DNA of 64,000 nt from Oidiodendron maius Zn (lineage: Eukaryota > Ascomycota > Leotiomycetes > Myxotrichaceae), in NCBI GenBank assembly GCA_000827325.1, contig KN832879.1, forward strand, positions 1,426,001 through 1,490,000, given 5' to 3'. The number at the start of each line of letters is the position of its first letter. Position 1 is the stretch's first letter. A program made the position numbers and the translations under genes. Positions 1 through 10,621 of the stretch are shown here, piece by piece. Under the pieces are notes generated by a model. That model searched no databases, had not been told where the DNA came from, and was given only the letters and a program-made list of their open reading frames with translations.

Positions 1-2
1 AA

Positions 3-224
3 TTCATTGCCTGGACTGCCCTAGCCACCGAAGGCCTCGGCTGTAGTCTCCAACACTACCAACCAACTATTAGCAAGGACGTCGCCGAGATCTGGAATGT
101 CCCTGAGTCATGGTCTCTTCGCGCGCAACTGGTTTTCGGCAAGCCTACAGGCCCTCCTCGTGGCGGCGTGGAGAAAAAATTTGCACCTTTAGAGGGTCGC
201 GTTAAAGTGTATGGAAAGAATTAA
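3..224 (+). CDS. Nitroreductase-family protein, C-terminal part (cut by window edge)
   Basis: An open frame enters from the left edge with no start in the window and ends with TAA at 222-224, giving 73 residues. The text reads FIAWTALATEGLGCSLQHY, then KDVAEIWNVPESWSLRAQLVFG, and ends in a short basic tail. This is the C-terminal pattern of the fungal FMN-dependent nitroreductase family related to yeast Frm2/Hbn1, where a conserved AxEGLG-x-SLQHY helix is followed by a 'P..W.L.AQLVFG.P' strand. These enzymes use NAD(P)H and FMN to reduce nitro compounds and are linked to lipid signalling and oxidative stress. No lesion is visible. The family call is firm for so short a piece, but the substrate cannot be judged and the FMN-binding N-terminal half lies outside the window. 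Confidence 0.8.
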   Translation, partial: FIAWTALATEGLGCSLQHYQPTISKDVAEIWNVPESWSLRAQLVFGKPTGPPRGGVEKKFAPLEGRVKVYGKN

Positions 225-1606
225 GCTTCCGAAATTGAGGCGCCTGATGGCTGTACTTGTACTGGTGGTGATAGAAATTATCTTTTGGGCCGAAGTGGAC
301 ATAGAGTCCTGTCTACGCAATGGCCTTTTACATCTAACCATTGGGAAGATGTTAGAACTCACCGTTATAGAGGCTAGATATCAATAAATGATTGGATCTC
401 TTAAATAGCAATCCAAAAATTTCCTGGCAAGGTAGTTAGCCCACAATGATGACCCTTTTATTAGTTTCTTTATTGCGATGTCCGGGAAATAAGGTACATT
501 GGTTAATAAACATCGGTTTTGATAGAGCCGACCAATGTTGTGACTTTAATACGGCTCTATACCTAAATATTACAGCACGAAGGAATCTGTACTGTGAATC
601 TCCACAAATTCCAGATGAGATCTCTGCGCTTATATCGGCTTTTTGAACACGCATAATTTGCATGTTACCGCTGTGGTATGAGAAATCATCGAAACTAGCT
701 GCATTCACCAACAGCAAATGGAGTGAACCGTTGTGTAACGGCTGTTATTGCTGTGTACTTTCTAAAATTGGTGGATGAGACGCGGCTGCAGTTTGGAGTT
801 GGAGTACGGCAAGAGCGCATCTCTTTACAAGTAGATATGTAGGCTACAATCCATCAGCTTTTGTGATTAGAGCTTTGATAAAGGGACTGTTGGATCTGTT
901 GCCGGGATAGAGCCCGTTGAGGATGGAAATATACAACCCCGAGAGCGGATTGGCGATGATGGGGACCCGTTGACCGATATGGACGAGTCAAAAGTGGCAG
1001 AATTGTTTCCTCTAAACCATATTAAATGTCAGAGAGGTGTAAGTTATACCTGCGAAGTCTGGACCAACGAACTGACCTGTTCGAGAAATTTCGGGCCGTA
1101 AGACATGCAGTGCAGAAAATCGACCATCCCTTTCACCCCCAAGCGCAGGGAGACATCTCCTTACGACTCGCAGCACTAAATCAAGTGGTCAGCTCGACTA
1201 ATATCGTTAACGAACTAAGGTCCGTCTCGAAGTCAAAGAGCTATTGCAGTGAACCTGTACGCTGCGACATGATAGACGCCGGCCTCGAAAGCGATCACAA
1301 CAATTGCTGAGGAAGCTGAACGGGGGCTTGTACGATACCAGAGGTGATGGGGCCGTAATATAGAATGCTAAGTGTGGTGCACAATGCTCGCTGTACGCTC
1401 TATGTGCGAGATTGAACGGATGGCTAGGACATCGACGAAGCAGCTTGGAGCCTTTGAGGATAATTTCTTTTCAATTAGGTTTAGTGTTGCTACTCATGGT
1501 TAGACCGTGAAGCACGTGATTTCGCTCTCGTTAGTGCTCGTTCCGGACTGTTTAGTTGATCAGTGCCCATCTACATCTACCTTTCCCGAGTCCACGGTAC
1601 CTGCCC
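225..1606. other. Intergenic or decayed DNA without a supported gene
   Basis: About 1.4 kb separate the nitroreductase end from the kinase-like gene. A coding-looking stretch at roughly 900-1310 on the + strand reads acidic then helical residues (DGDPLTDMDESKVAELF; later RTDLFEKFRAVRHAVQKI), but it needs frame changes and has no clear start. It may be a relic of a larger gene; I cannot name its family. Nothing else is supported. Confidence 0.4.
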
Positions 1607-2765
1607 ATGATTCTTTGCCGTCGTGTTTTCAAAGACGCGAGGTTATTTTCAACAATCGTTGGTAACTCCGGTCGCGAGTATACGCGCCAAAAGTTACTCC
1701 AGCGCCATCCGACGAAACCGGCACTTGATATCCACCTTGCACTGTGAGTTCAAGAATCATTTTCGATCTTGTAATTCTTGCCAATATCATGGCTAATTGA
1801 ATGAAAAATATTTCTAGCTCCAATGGCAACCCCTTCGTTCTAAAGCCTGTTTCCCAGTCAATCTTTGATCTCTTGCAGGAGTTCAAGGACGAGTTTGGTA
1901 ACAATCCCCGCCTCCGAATCCACGTGGACATCAATAAGAATGAGAAAGTACTTGTTTATGAGTACTTCAAGACCGATTTGCTTTCGCTGGTAGATAATTA
2001 CCCAGCCCTTCCGATAGAGGCAAGAAAGGCAATCCTGAAAGAGGTTGGGCTGGGACTGAACGATATTCATGCAAAGAATTGGTTGCACCTAGGTACAGTA
2101 CAGTCGAGATTCAGCTGCCGTTGCCCATACCTCTCCGCTAAACTCTCCTCTAGATGTAAAGCCTAATAATGTCTTTCTCAATTGGTATGTTGACGAGAAG
2201 GATAATTTCCAGTTGGAAAAGGTGGCATTAGGCGATATGGACTGTGCTTTGAAACTGGAAGGTCAAAAGCTCCTAAACCAAAGAATGGGGAACGTTATGT
2301 GGCGCAGCCCAGAAGGGCAACTAGGGAAGGGTGTTGGCAAGCCTTCGGAGGTGTTCTCTTTTGGACTTCTAGTAAGTCAACTTTTGGTTTGGCCGGACCT
2401 ATCCTGCTAATTATAGCTTCCAGGGTCTCTATGTAATCACGGGCGCCCAATGCTTTCACCCAGACTTCGAAAGACATGACATTGAACCCGAATCAGCGAT
2501 TCTGTTCAGGTTACTTTCGGCGTTCGGTCCGCTACCGGATGCGCTCGTAAAACATGTGAACGACGAAGAAGCGGGAGCGCTCTTAAAGAGCCTATGGCAG
2601 GCTATAAGAGAAGACGAATCAAACGAAAGTTTTGAGCAATGGTCTGAGGAGATATTTCCTAACCTTGACAACGAAGCAAAGAGGTTGATATTGAAGATGA
2701 CAAATCTCGATCCAGCGAAAAGAGCATTAATGTCGGATATCGTAATTGATCCTTATTGGAAATGA
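1607..2765 (+). CDS. Protein-kinase-like protein (fungal divergent family)
   Basis: I infer four exons, 1607-1743, 1818-2092, 2154-2371 and 2424-2765, joined by GT-AG introns of 74, 61 and 52 nt that keep one frame and give about 323 residues. The N-terminus up to LLQRHP has no clear glycine loop. Next come a beta-3-like lysine strand (FVLKPV), the hinge VLVYEYF, and the catalytic loop with the arginine of HRD lost (HLDVKPNNV, where intron 2 splits the Asp codon). The DFG position reads DMD, the APE position SPE (WRSPEGQ), the F helix SEVFSFG, and the tail KMTNLDPAKRA, as in a common group of small fungal kinase-like proteins ending in 'MTNLDPxxRITAxxAL'. Catalytic Lys, loop Asp and metal Asp are present, so activity is possible, but the HRD and DFG variants and missing glycine loop leave it open. 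The start could also be the in-frame ATG at 1556. Confidence 0.82.
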
Positions 2766-2867
2766 GCCGAGTTCCTATGGTATTGATAGGATTGTAAACA
2801 ATGACTCAGAGATTGGTGGACGGATGTATAGTACTAGCAGACTAGAATGTATTGAATAAAACTTGGC

Positions 2868-3501
2868 TTGGTTTTAGCTATTGTCGTCCAAGCAGCTACG
2901 GCGCCTTTCCTGCCAATCTATATGATGGATGTGCGAGTGCCTACAACATTCATCTCCTATCCCGGCCCCTTCCCCAAAGATACTATAGAAAATGTAGAAA
3001 GAGACAGAAACGTAGACAACGGTCTCTTTAGAAGATTAATTCTGATAGTACATGCGCTCGTTACTTGCCCAACCGACGTCAACAGCAAATGGCCGCTTGG
3101 CAAACCCGTCCCTAACGTCTACAGTAGACGAAGCGCCTGGGTGTATGAGAGAGCGGATGGGCTTGCTCTCTCTGAAACTGACGTCTTCGGTCCTTTTCCT
3201 CGGCACCACGGTCTTTGGTGCTGTACACATCGCGGCATGGAAATTCGTATTTTTTACACCCGTGGAAAGTATTTTGTGGAGAATTGCCGCTGTCTTATGT
3301 ATGACTGCTAGCTTGGTTTCCGGGTTTTCCTTTACAACAGCTAGTATTGCTGCCGGGCATTGGTTGTGGGAAATGTTTTTGGCGTTAATTTTATTTCTCA
3401 ACCCGGGGAGTTATTTGGTTTGTAGGTTGTTTTTGGCTGTGGAGACTTTTGGGTGCTTATGTTTCTTACAGCCGAGTGCGTATATAGCTATCTGGGTCTA
3501 A
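2868..3501 (+). pseudogene. Decayed fungal integral membrane protein
   Basis: The recognisable part is at about 3175-3501, where one frame encodes FGAVHIAAWKFVFFTPVE, LWRIAA and later LVCRLFLAVETF followed by QPSAYIAIW. This is the C-terminal signature of a large, unnamed fungal multi-pass membrane family (pattern 'G.H..AW.F.FP...E..LWR...' then 'R..L.VE.F..L..LP..AY...W'). The upstream hydrophobic segment at 2868-3060 (VLAIVVQAATAPFLPIYMM) lies in another frame, and no clean splice pair joins the two. The usual 'IPH' end is also missing. I read it as a truncated or frameshifted copy. An unrecognised intron is the alternative. Role unknown. Confidence 0.45.
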
Positions 3502-3989
3502 ATCCAGCCCGAGCTCTTCCTGATTCCCACAAAATAGGGGATACACGTGAAGAGGGACGTGGGACGACCGAAGAAGGGAGTTGAATGCGATTATAGATTA
3601 AGTTAATGGTCATAGACGTTTAGAAGTAGATAGGAATTTGAGATAGAATAGAACTCCTATTCTCAAGAGCCTAGGCGTATACGTATTGAGGGCCAGTGTG
3701 CGAGTTGGCCGAATCAGAAAGCGCTTAGTTAGATCGACACCAGGTGTACGCTGTGGCTTTACTAGCGCCGGGTTTCCGACCCTGTGGCTTACTAGCGGCG
3801 GGGTTGTCGCCCTGATCTCTGCATCCACCCTTGATTTTCGACGGCATCCAACACTGCTTGAAGTGATACTTCTGTTCGCAACTTGACTTGACACACGTAT
3901 GCATTCGTCTCCCTCACGCCAGCACGTCCTTAGCTACCTCGGACTGAACTAAGATTGCTGAAGGTAGACAAATCGAAAGGCGAATCATT
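3502..3989. other. Intergenic, promoter side of the O-methyltransferase gene
   Basis: I see no coding signal. The region contains a short imperfect direct repeat, 'ctagcgccgggtttccgaccctgtgg' followed by 'ctagcggcggggttgtcgccctga' (about 3763-3814, split here into pieces of under 20 bases: ctagcgccgggtttccgac / ctagcggcggggttgtcgc). It precedes the ATG at 3990 and may hold regulatory sites. Confidence 0.3.
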
Positions 3990-5183
3990 ATGGCGTCCGA
4001 CCTCTCTCAAATTACTAGCGAAATCCAACAAAAGGCCACGAAGTTGCAACCTGGTAATGAACAACAGAGATTGAGCCTTCTACAGTCTGCCCGTGTCCTC
4101 GTTAATGAGCTGGAAAAGCCTCACGAGCGTATCATGCGCATGTGCTATCACGAGAGCGCACTCTTCATGGCAACCAAGGTCCTCGTCGATTTGGGCGTAT
4201 TCAAAATCCTTACCGAGGCTGAGGGGCCAATAACCGCGGCCAAGCTAGCTCAAGACACAGGTGCAGACTGCGCCCTCGTAGAGCGTCTCCTCAAGCACAT
4301 CGCAACCGAGTTCTTCGTGCATGAAAGTGGACCGGACACATACACCGCGAATGACATTACGCGGTGCATTGCGTTACCTGGAGCCCAAGGGACGATCGAT
4401 GATACGTTCCAGATTGTCCGCGTCGTCGATGTATTGCCAGATTTTCTAAAGCAAACTAACTACGCGAATCCGACGAACAAGGATAAGACTGCGTGGAAGT
4501 ATGCGTATAAGACGGACCAGCATTTTTTCGAGTACGTCAACAGTCCCGGGCGCGAGCGGAAGCTAGAGGCGTTACGCAATCATATGCAATTCAAAACCGT
4601 TGGGCTAAAGTGGTATGAGGTGCCGGAAATTATGGAGGCGGCGTTTGGGGACGCGAAGGTTGGGAAGGACGATGTGCTGCTTATTGATGTTGGGGGCAGC
4701 GGTGGACACGACTTGATTGGTTTTCACAAAGCACATCCCTCTATGCCAGGTCGTTTGATCCTCCAAGATCTCCCCACAACCATCCAGTCCCTCGACTCAT
4801 CCGCGCTAGCCCAACAGGGCATCGTAGCCATGGGCCATGACTTCTTCACGCCCCAGCCCGTCCACGGTGCCAAAGTGTACTATCTCAAGATGTGCCTGCA
4901 TGACTGGCCGAACACGCAATGCATTCAAATCCTCTCACAGCTGAAATGTGCTCTAAAGCCCGGGTATAGTAGGATCTTGTTGAATGAGATCGTGATCCCG
5001 GAGGAAAAGGCCGGCTGGTTCGAAACTAGTGTGGATATGCTAATGATGCAGGTACATTCTGCACAGGAGCGGAGAGAGAGGGAGTGGGTAGGCTTGGTGC
5101 ATGCTGTGGGTGGGTTGGTGGTTCGGCGGATATGGGATGTGGAAGGAGCGGTGGAGAAGGTTATTGAGATTGAGGCGGTTTGA
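3990..5183 (+). CDS. SAM-dependent O-methyltransferase (COMT-like, class II)
   Basis: This is an uninterrupted 397-codon frame starting at ATG 3990. Residues 40-130 form the winged-helix dimerisation domain (CYHESALFMATKVLVDLGVF, then AAKLAQDTGAD). The catalytic domain has SAM motif I LLIDVGGSGGHD at about 230-241, a DLP segment at 260-262, and the catalytic-histidine motif LHDWP with His at about 304, followed by ALKPGYSRILLNE. It ends in the usual 'SVDMLMM...ERREREW' helix. Members methylate hydroxyl groups of aromatic polyketides and other secondary metabolites in the cytosol. Length and motifs are complete, so the gene looks functional. No polyketide synthase is near it; a link to the metabolic block 10 kb to the right is only possible. 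The codons of the last 60 residues are unusually guanine-rich on the coding strand but the frame holds. Confidence 0.9.
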   Translation: MASDLSQITSEIQQKATKLQPGNEQQRLSLLQSARVLVNELEKPHERIMRMCYHESALFMATKVLVDLGVFKILTEAEGPITAAKLAQDTGADCALVERLLKHIATEFFVHESGPDTYTANDITRCIALPGAQGTIDDTFQIVRVVDVLPDFLKQTNYANPTNKDKTAWKYAYKTDQHFFEYVNSPGRERKLEALRNHMQFKTVGLKWYEVPEIMEAAFGDAKVGKDDVLLIDVGGSGGHDLIGFHKAHPSMPGRLILQDLPTTIQSLDSSALAQQGIVAMGHDFFTPQPVHGAKVYYLKMCLHDWPNTQCIQILSQLKCALKPGYSRILLNEIVIPEEKAGWFETSVDMLMMQVHSAQERREREWVGLVHAVGGLVVRRIWDVEGAVEKVIEIEAV

Positions 5184-6546
5184 GGAGCAGAAAAACAAGG
5201 CCCTGGGCAAAATACAGACGTTATATATGTAGGGAATGACTTTATATATGCCTTCAGCAAGTTCTCAGCGTGCAATTTGTTCCTTATTCTTTAGAGACAG
5301 CCCACGCGAGCAAATTATTGTTACAAATGCTGCTTCATCCATAAGCACTAACTATTTTGCCACATTATAGATACAAAGATTAGAAATCCATAGTCAATAT
5401 TTTCACCCCTATGATCTAAAGCCGCTATCACGGAGATAATTCGACAACGCCATCCAAGTTAGCTCGAATCCACCTGCTTCAGCGTATATCGGACGACCAG
5501 ATAGATTTTCTCAAGGACCAAGGACTCCTCCTGTGAAGTAATAGCGAGATTCCATAAAATGTTCGTCCCACTAAATGGCAGCCAAGGTGTGTTGAGTTCC
5601 GGAGAACATTCATGCCGCTAGCTCCCAGCTAGTCATCAGGCGCATCCGAGAAGATAACGGGACTGGGACTATCGCTGATCTGTAACTGGTACGCCCCAGC
5701 CGGGAGGTCGGTGGCTATAACCAGCGCGATATCTGACGCCAACACGTTCCGTGCGGGACGGCCACGCGTAGTTGTTGAGCTGGGACTCGGTGGCAGCAGC
5801 CTGGTACCACGAAGTTGCGAACTCGCTCTACAGATCGAAGAACCCGAAGAGGCCTACCAACTAGTACAAACTTAAGTACCCTATCATAGCACAACGTGTC
5901 GCATTGTTTACATAGTATTTTCTAGCTTAATTCTTCAACTAGCTTTCAAGTGGTATCCTCACACTCTTTCAAATCATTCCTCAACCCCTCCCACCTCCCT
6001 GCTTGTAGTTGCGTGATGAAGGATATAATTTGCATGACAATATTGTGGACTAAGACATCCAATACTGCTCAAAGTATGGCATATGAAATTCGGTGGAGGT
6101 CTCTTGGGGTGTGGTTCGATGTATTAAATCTAGACTTTTGATTATGAATTGTAGGATATGACAGCGGAAGAGGCTGGTCGAGAAAGTGGCTTTCGCCGAG
6201 CTGAAAAGCTTTGCTCCCTCAAATGTTGCTTCTTGCGCCACACCACAGCGCCTTCAGCCACAAATTGACTGATTTGGTAGGTTGTTGTCGCAAGTATTTG
6301 ATGATTCGTCGATGCTGATATGGGATCAGCATAAACTATTGACGCCACAATGTTCTGGACGGGAACTCTCGTGCTTCAGCTGAGGCCCTTCCCAAAGTTC
6401 AAATTTCCTCAATGGAGACATTCGAATGTTCTTCCCAACACAATCTTTCTGACAACCGATTAGCCAATGCTTCTAAGAGCGCCTTCGTGGTTTCTGATTC
6501 AATCGTTTTCACTGCTATTGTTACAGACATATAGAAGCATTGAAAT
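5184..6546. other. Intergenic with a short coding-like segment on the minus strand
   Basis: On the minus strand, about 5800 to 5629, an open frame ends at a TAG (complement of 5629-5631) and reads RNVLASDIALVIATDL, then PAGAYQLQISDSPSPVIF. This looks like the C-terminus of a real protein with an immunoglobulin-like beta-sandwich rhythm, but no upstream start or partner exon is visible and I cannot name it. It is probably a gene remnant. The remaining 6000-6546 stretch is AT-rich leader DNA of the CorA-like gene. Confidence 0.3.
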
Positions 6547-9500
6547 ATGGCTAGTCAAAACAATACAAGACGCGATGGTCGAACGAGGAGTCCTTGTTTG
6601 TCTGGTGAGGAGCACGACCCGGATGATCTGAGTGACTTGAGGGACCTTCAGCGGCATCTCGCGAAGTGCGTTAAGCTCAGTGAACGCGATAAGATCTTGA
6701 GCCCCATTGAAAACGACCTTTGGAAGAAGTTTTGGGAACAGGTGGTAGAGCTTGCTAAAAAAGAGTTGATCGAATTCCCAAGGCCTGAATCTTCGATCGA
6801 GCCTACGGCAAAAGGAATGTGGCGTATAGCAACGGCAGAATGGCATGAAAAAACACGCAGAATCGAAATTGTCAAGAACATGTTGAAAACCGATAGATCA
6901 ACGACATCCTCTGTATCCAATTTGAAGAATAGTTTCGAGGAATGGAGGGATTACGTAACAACATGGGGTAAGGCACACAAGTGGGAATTCAAGACGCCGG
7001 AAAGAGAGCTTGTCCTGAAAAGCCAGCAAAATTCTCAGTGTCCATTGCCTATCGAGTTTCTCCAACAGGACATCAGATTACCATTGGTCAATCTTCACCC
7101 TGCGGAGCATCCTTCAGAACTCAAAGGACTAATGTACAGCAAGCTTTACAAATGGCAGTATCCAAACCAAGTCACCTCATTGAGTGACATGCCAGAGAAG
7201 TTTGAGCAGACAGAAACGGAAGGGCCACAAGCAAGCATCAAGTATCTTCATATTCCGTACAACAACATGCAGGTTTGTGCCTTTTCCCTGCTCCTCGTAC
7301 TACGTACAATAGCTCGTATTTACTAATTTTTATGCTAGTGGGCTGAGGTATGTTACAACTGAACGTTGAGGAAGAAGACGGACTGATTCCAACATGAAAT
7401 CCAGGATGCGATATTGAAGTACTTTGGAAACGACAAAACCAAAAAAAACCGTGTCTTCCGACATGATCTTTGGACTGGCCAGGAATATGGTTCAGGGACT
7501 GAGCCAACCGTTCACTCCAGGCACCTGCGTCCTATGTGTCGAAAATTCTCTACTAAAGAGACACTTAGCGACATTTTGAAGGTGCAAACTTGCTTAGACG
7601 CAGATCATTCAGTAGGGACAAGCGGCATGGCGGGAATGCAAGCGACACCAGGACCAGAGTCGCCGTATCGAGATAATGTAGAAACTGACATTGTTCTCTT
7701 TGTAAGTCAGCAGTTGTCGTGATACCTTGTTATCTTGGGTCATTTGACTTACTGCGTGCCTAGATGCCGTATCTTCATTGGGATACGGATAGAAACAGAT
7801 CAAGGATGGCAGAAGTCATGGAGCGACGTACCGACAAACACCTAGAGGAGGAACCAAAGCCACTGCAGGATCTCAAGGAGAAACAAATGAAAGATATCAA
7901 CAGGAAGACAAACTTTCCTGGAACATGTCTTCCATACATTCGTCACAGAGATAATGTCTCTTCAACGACTTGGAGGCTGGGTTCTCAAGCAACTCGTACC
8001 TTTGAAGACATTGCCTGGGGAGGTCTCGAGCTCACGAGAAAAGAGCTTGAAGACAAGTGGAAGGCGAAGAAGAAGCAGTGTCGTGAATATTTTGGACTTA
8101 ATCGCAAGCCATTGAAAGAGAGCCAAACAATCCGAGGTGTGCCCATCGATGAGAATCGGCGACTGAAACCCACCAATAAACTGGCTCAACTATTAGTCGA
8201 TGCTGCAAGGTTGTTCGAAGCTATCACAACTTATCAAGACCAGCAAGTTCTAGAACATTTCCTCTACAAGGCTCTTCCTGTTCACGCTAGAAGGTCCCTG
8301 GATCAGGCATACATCTGGAAATTGAGAACAACTCGCCGACGTGACAGAGATCAAGTTGTCTATCGTTTCACTGAGCACAGATTCTCTCATAAATTTGAAT
8401 TCAATCCGGAACCCAAACCGCACTTTAGATTCTTGAAGTGGAAGAAGGCGCTTGAGGAGCGCAAAACAGATGCCAATGAAGAGAAGCCTGATACAGCACA
8501 TAGCAGATTGCGAATTTCCGGCTTGCAATTGAAGGAGTCACTCGAATCAGTCGCAACCAACAATCATGCAACATCGACGGTGCCATCGCCCGAAGAAGCC
8601 TCATCCCCCAAAGGCACGGGTACAACAGAGCAGAGCAAAACCCCTACCTGTGCGACATGTAAGGAAAATGTTGACAACATGCTAGGCTGGCAGTGGGTCT
8701 CTCTAGACAAGTACGACGGTACAAATCGATATATGGAAGGACACACCAAATATGAGGACGAGCACGGATGCAAGCACTGTAGGGAGGAGATTTGTAAAGT
8801 CCCACGAGCAGTCATGGTCGATCAACTGTGGATGTGGATTCTGGACAAGAATACTATCTTAACATGCTTTCCGAGAAGGTATGGAGTTGGGAGAAAAGAC
8901 CCATCAGGCGTGTTTCAGTCGATCAGCAGGCGTCTGAAAGATCCATTCAGCTCTGCTAACCACATCCTCTCCGTCTTTGACTTGGGCCTCATCATCTTGG
9001 AAGAGTGCTTCAATACTTTCTTTGATAGAACTGCAACGCCGGACAAGCGACCACAAACACTGGACATTTTTGCTGAGTCAATTGGGAATGTGGTATGTTG
9101 TGTACTTTCCCACATAACACCTAGCCTACTGCAAGACTGGGATTGATGCATATCACTGACAGTGTATCTCAGTCAAATCGTCGAACTGTTGCCTTTCGCC
9201 ACGTGTGGGAGGTGACCCGTGCCCTTACCCGTTCCACTGCTAAGCATGATATTCCTTCACAGGAGTTGTTTCCACTTCTGGACTTAGAGCCTGAGAGCGA
9301 ACTTCAACGAGAGATCCGTGATATTATAGATGAGCTCGATATCATGTTGTACATTGTCAAGCAACAGAAAGAGATCATCAGCCACTTCAAGACTAATGCA
9401 GAGGAAATTTTAATTTCTGAACAAAATGAAAAGGAGAATATAGGGAGAGAAGATCAAGACAAGGAGCAAAAACCAAGAGAAGATCAAGATAAGAAGAAGA

Positions 9501-10621
9501 AACGAAGAGGACACCAAGATAAGAAGAAGAAACGAGGAGGACACCAAGGCAAGGAGAAGAAAGGGAGAGAAGACCACCACTTAAAGCTCACAGTTTTCAA
9601 GAAGCGAGCAACAGGAATCCTTGAAGATGTATGTCAGCAAGTCAGGGAGCTGGATAGTTTAAAAGACAGTGCCATAAGCACAGCCCAAAGCGTATGTACC
9701 ACGGACGACAGCAATAAAGCGATCGTTAATGAGATCCAGGTTGACGAGCTCATCAGCCTCAAACAACAGCAGGCCGGTGTGGTTCAAGCATATCAAGCTA
9801 CTAAGCAAGGCGAGGAGACCGCTATGCAAGGAAAAGCGATCATGGTCTTCACCGTGATGACTATTATCTTCGTAAGTACAGACTTCCTCAGTTGCACGAC
9901 ACCTAATCAGACTTCTGATCTTTCAGTTGCCGCTATCATTCATGTCAAGTCTCTTCGGTATGAACGCAGTTGAGCTCACTGCATCGAATGTCACTATCCA
10001 GGCGACACGCTCCCGCAATTGACAAGTTTTTGGCCCACGACTTTTAGGCGCCAGATTCTCATCATGTGTAAGTAGTACCTTACCTAACACGTGAGATAGA
10101 CTAGTCAAGTAACGGCCTAACGTATTCTAGCCTTGGCATCTTTTGGAGCTGTTTTTATTGTCACTATCCTGGCATTTAGCCCCCTCATCAGAACATTCTT
10201 CTGGACTGTCATCCGACTTTCGGCTACGTCTATCTTATTCGTCTTTCATATTTGGGGTTCGAGAGTTTTCTCGGATTCGGCCCATCCAAGCTATAGTCAA
10301 AGACTAACGGAGTGGACTGATAAGAAGATTCAACACCTGAAGGACAGGGTGCGAAGTTCTCGACGAGAGAGGACACTCTTGAAGGAGAAAAGAAGAAAGA
10401 AAAACGGAGGTGAAAGTACTAACGCTTCAACTACTCCAGTACAGCAGGGCAACGATAAATCGACTGGCACAGCATCAGCAAAATCACCTTCTCAAATTCG
10501 AAAAATAAAAATAGAGGACTTAGAAAAGGGCAAAGAATTTCTCCTTACAAAAGATGAAATCAGTGGAATCCGTCACCGCTCAGCAGCGGAACCGATACCT
10601 CCAGCTCCAAGTATAAGATGA
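6547..10621 (+). CDS. Large CorA-like Mg2+ transporter family protein
   Basis: I infer seven exons: 6547-7272, 7339-7347 (9 nt), 7405-7701, 7764-9092, 9173-9871, 9927-about 10067 and 10131-10621. The cytosolic part is about 1,000 residues and carries family blocks HIPYNNMQWAEDAI, LMPYLHW and QVVYRFT, then VMVDQLWMWILDKNTILTCFP. A long coiled-coil region and a lysine-rich 10-residue repeat (9446-9577) follow. The pore helix is AIMVFTVMTIIF, then LPLSFMSSLFGMN, with the GMN filter of CorA channels; a second hydrophobic helix lies in the last exon (AVFIVTILAFSPLI). CorA proteins move Mg2+ or other divalent ions as pentamers; this fungal branch has very long N-termini of unknown role. The frame breaks just after GMN: the GMN frame stops at 10020-10022, while the second helix continues in another frame. 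A 44-nt GT-AG segment (9958-10001) would restore the frame but removes GMN, so the 3' model is uncertain. Confidence 0.8.
9446..9577 (+). repeat. Imperfect 30-bp tandem repeat in the CorA-like coding region
   Basis: Four 30-bp units (9446-9475, 9476-9505, 9506-9535, 9536-9565) and a partial fifth encode the 10-residue units REDQDKEQKP, REDQDKKKKR, RGHQDKKKKR and GGHQGKEKKG. They form a strongly basic, probably disordered or coiled-coil linker before the pore helices. Units 2 and 3 are most alike, which points to recent slippage or unequal exchange. Confidence 0.9.

Noticed and set aside
2868-3311. Independent 147-codon gene
   Set aside because: The conserved membrane-family text lies in a different frame over the same bases, so most of this frame is a shadow.
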